DNA of 34,037 nucleotides. Source: Gemmatimonadota bacterium. GTDB taxonomy: Bacteria; Gemmatimonadota; Gemmatimonadetes; Gemmatimonadales; GWC2-71-9. Under the pieces are notes generated by a model. That model saw only the letters and a list, made by a program, of their open reading frames with translations. It made no database searches and was not told the DNA's origin. The position numbers and the translations under genes were made by a program. The stretch spans positions 1 to 34,037 of the forward strand of contig QHUM01000038.1 of NCBI GenBank assembly GCA_003222135.1. The letters are read 5' to 3'. How positions within the stretch are numbered: position 1 is the first letter of the stretch; each line of letters opens with the position of its first letter. Below, in pieces: positions 33,609 to 34,037 of the stretch.

Positions 33609-34037
33609 ATTCATTTTGGATTGCGGATTGCGGATTGCGGATTGGCGGTGGAGAGTCGAGGTCCAAGGCAATGTTCGAGGCTCGAAGCGCAGCTTGACCA
33701 TCCGCAATCCGCAATCCGCAATCCGCATTTTGGCGGCCCTCTGGCGTCTCAACCTCGCCGAAGAGCTCCAGTACCGTGCCAACTTCGTGGCCAGCGTGCT
33801 CGGCACTTTCTTCTGGATCGGCACGGCGCTGCTCACCCTGGCCGTGTTCTTCTCCCATGCGACGCGACTCGGCGGCTGGGATTACTGGGAGGTCGTGGTG
33901 CTCCTGGGGGTGTTCAACGCGCTCACCGGCGTGATCGAGGCTGTGTTGCGACCGGGGATCGGCCGGCTGGCGGGAGAAGTCCGGAATGGAGGGCTCGATC
34001 TGGTGCTCGCGAAGCCGGTGGATGCCCAAGCGTTCGT
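33589..34037 (+). CDS. ABC-2 family permease, second subunit, N-terminus extended by an inserted repeat (cut by window end)
   Basis: From ATG 33589 the frame is open to the window end (149 codons). It begins MGQWEDEFIL, passes through the inserted palindrome (about 38 residues containing CGLRIAD and [11 protein letters not shown]), and then continues as normal family sequence: AALWRLNLAEELQYRANFVASVLGTFFWIGTALLTLAVFF, then GVIEAVLRPGIGRLAGEVRNGGLDLVLAKPVDAQAF. Removing one copy of the 8-bp duplication plus the insert joins FIL directly to AALWRLNLAEEL, which looks like the original start. The insert length (114 bp) keeps the frame. Alternatives are TTG 33694 or TTG 33730 downstream, or loss of expression. 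An ATGA overlap at 33605 is in the wrong frame and ends at 33697. Confidence 0.82.
   Translation, partial: MGQWEDEFILDCGLRIADWRWRVEVQGNVRGSKRSLTIRNPQSAIRILAALWRLNLAEELQYRANFVASVLGTFFWIGTALLTLAVFFSHATRLGGWDYWEVVVLLGVFNALTGVIEAVLRPGIGRLAGEVRNGGLDLVLAKPVDAQAF
33612..33733. repeat. Palindromic heptamer element, ATTGCGG family (copy 2), with 8-bp flanking duplication
   Basis: A perfect 25-bp inverted pair (33618-33642 and 33700-33724), made of tandem ATTGCGG units, encloses a 57-nt loop. CATTTTGG occurs on both sides (33612-33619 and 33726-33733), exactly 114 bp apart, as expected for a target-site duplication. The loop sequence differs completely from that of copy 1 at 12451-12528, so only the heptad arms are shared. 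Confidence 0.85.

Noticed and set aside
33605..33697. ATGA overlap start after the first ABC-2 permease.
   Set aside because: Its frame stops at 33697 and, even with the repeat removed, does not match the permease frame; ATG 33589 does.

Overview
The window looks like chromosomal DNA of a GC-rich, diderm (Gram-negative) bacterium. The best guess is Gemmatimonadota or a close neighbour such as Acidobacteriota. Reasons: three long MacB/FtsX-type permeases of the ADOP kind, an AcrAB-TolC-like tripartite pump, outer-membrane beta-barrel proteins, TANNNT-like -10 boxes, and palindromes built from 7-bp units at gene junctions. I saw no rRNA, tRNA, CRISPR array, transposase or phage gene, and no stretch over 300 bases without a gene. 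The phylum is an inference.

Region 1 (1-10069) is an ABC-exporter region. On the minus strand an ADOP permease, a MacA-like adaptor, a MacB/LolD-like ATPase and a second, cut-off ADOP permease form one operon. A secreted patatin-like protein diverges from it, followed on the plus strand by another ADOP permease. Both ADOP transcription units have a sigma-54-like -24/-12 sequence, and both have the same 19-bp dyad about 80-100 bp further upstream. This suggests a shared, undescribed enhancer-binding-protein regulon.

Region 2 (10080-10758) is a Phd/VapC-type toxin-antitoxin pair with its own operator and promoter.

Region 3 (10761-20561, minus strand) is one compact branched-chain amino acid operon, leuA-ilvB-ilvN-ilvC-leuC-leuD-leuB-ilvD. 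It holds every step from pyruvate to the 2-keto acids of valine, isoleucine and leucine, and lacks only the aminotransferase and a threonine deaminase. Upstream lies an attenuator: a 31-residue leader peptide with 12 consecutive Leu/Val codons, a pause-type hairpin and a terminator ending in seven T. Heptamer repeats sit at the leuD/leuB and leuB/ilvD junctions.

Region 4 (20493-23121, minus strand) is a three-gene set: SsuE-like FMN reductase, ATP-grasp ligase and SsuD-like flavin monooxygenase. The ligase makes it unlike a standard sulfonate-utilisation operon.

Region 5 (23209-31769, plus strand) holds a DUF1207-type envelope protein, an outer-membrane beta-barrel protein, an RND pump (adaptor, pump, outer-membrane factor), a DoxX-like membrane protein and a MarR regulator. 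A GTTCATTCATGAAC-like dyad precedes four of these units, including marR itself, so the region looks like a self-contained MarR regulon.

Region 6 (31807-34037) is an ABC-2 exporter: an ATPase and two permeases, the second cut by the window end. A palindromic heptamer element flanked by an 8-bp duplication has inserted in frame into the N-terminus of the second permease and lengthened it by 38 codons.
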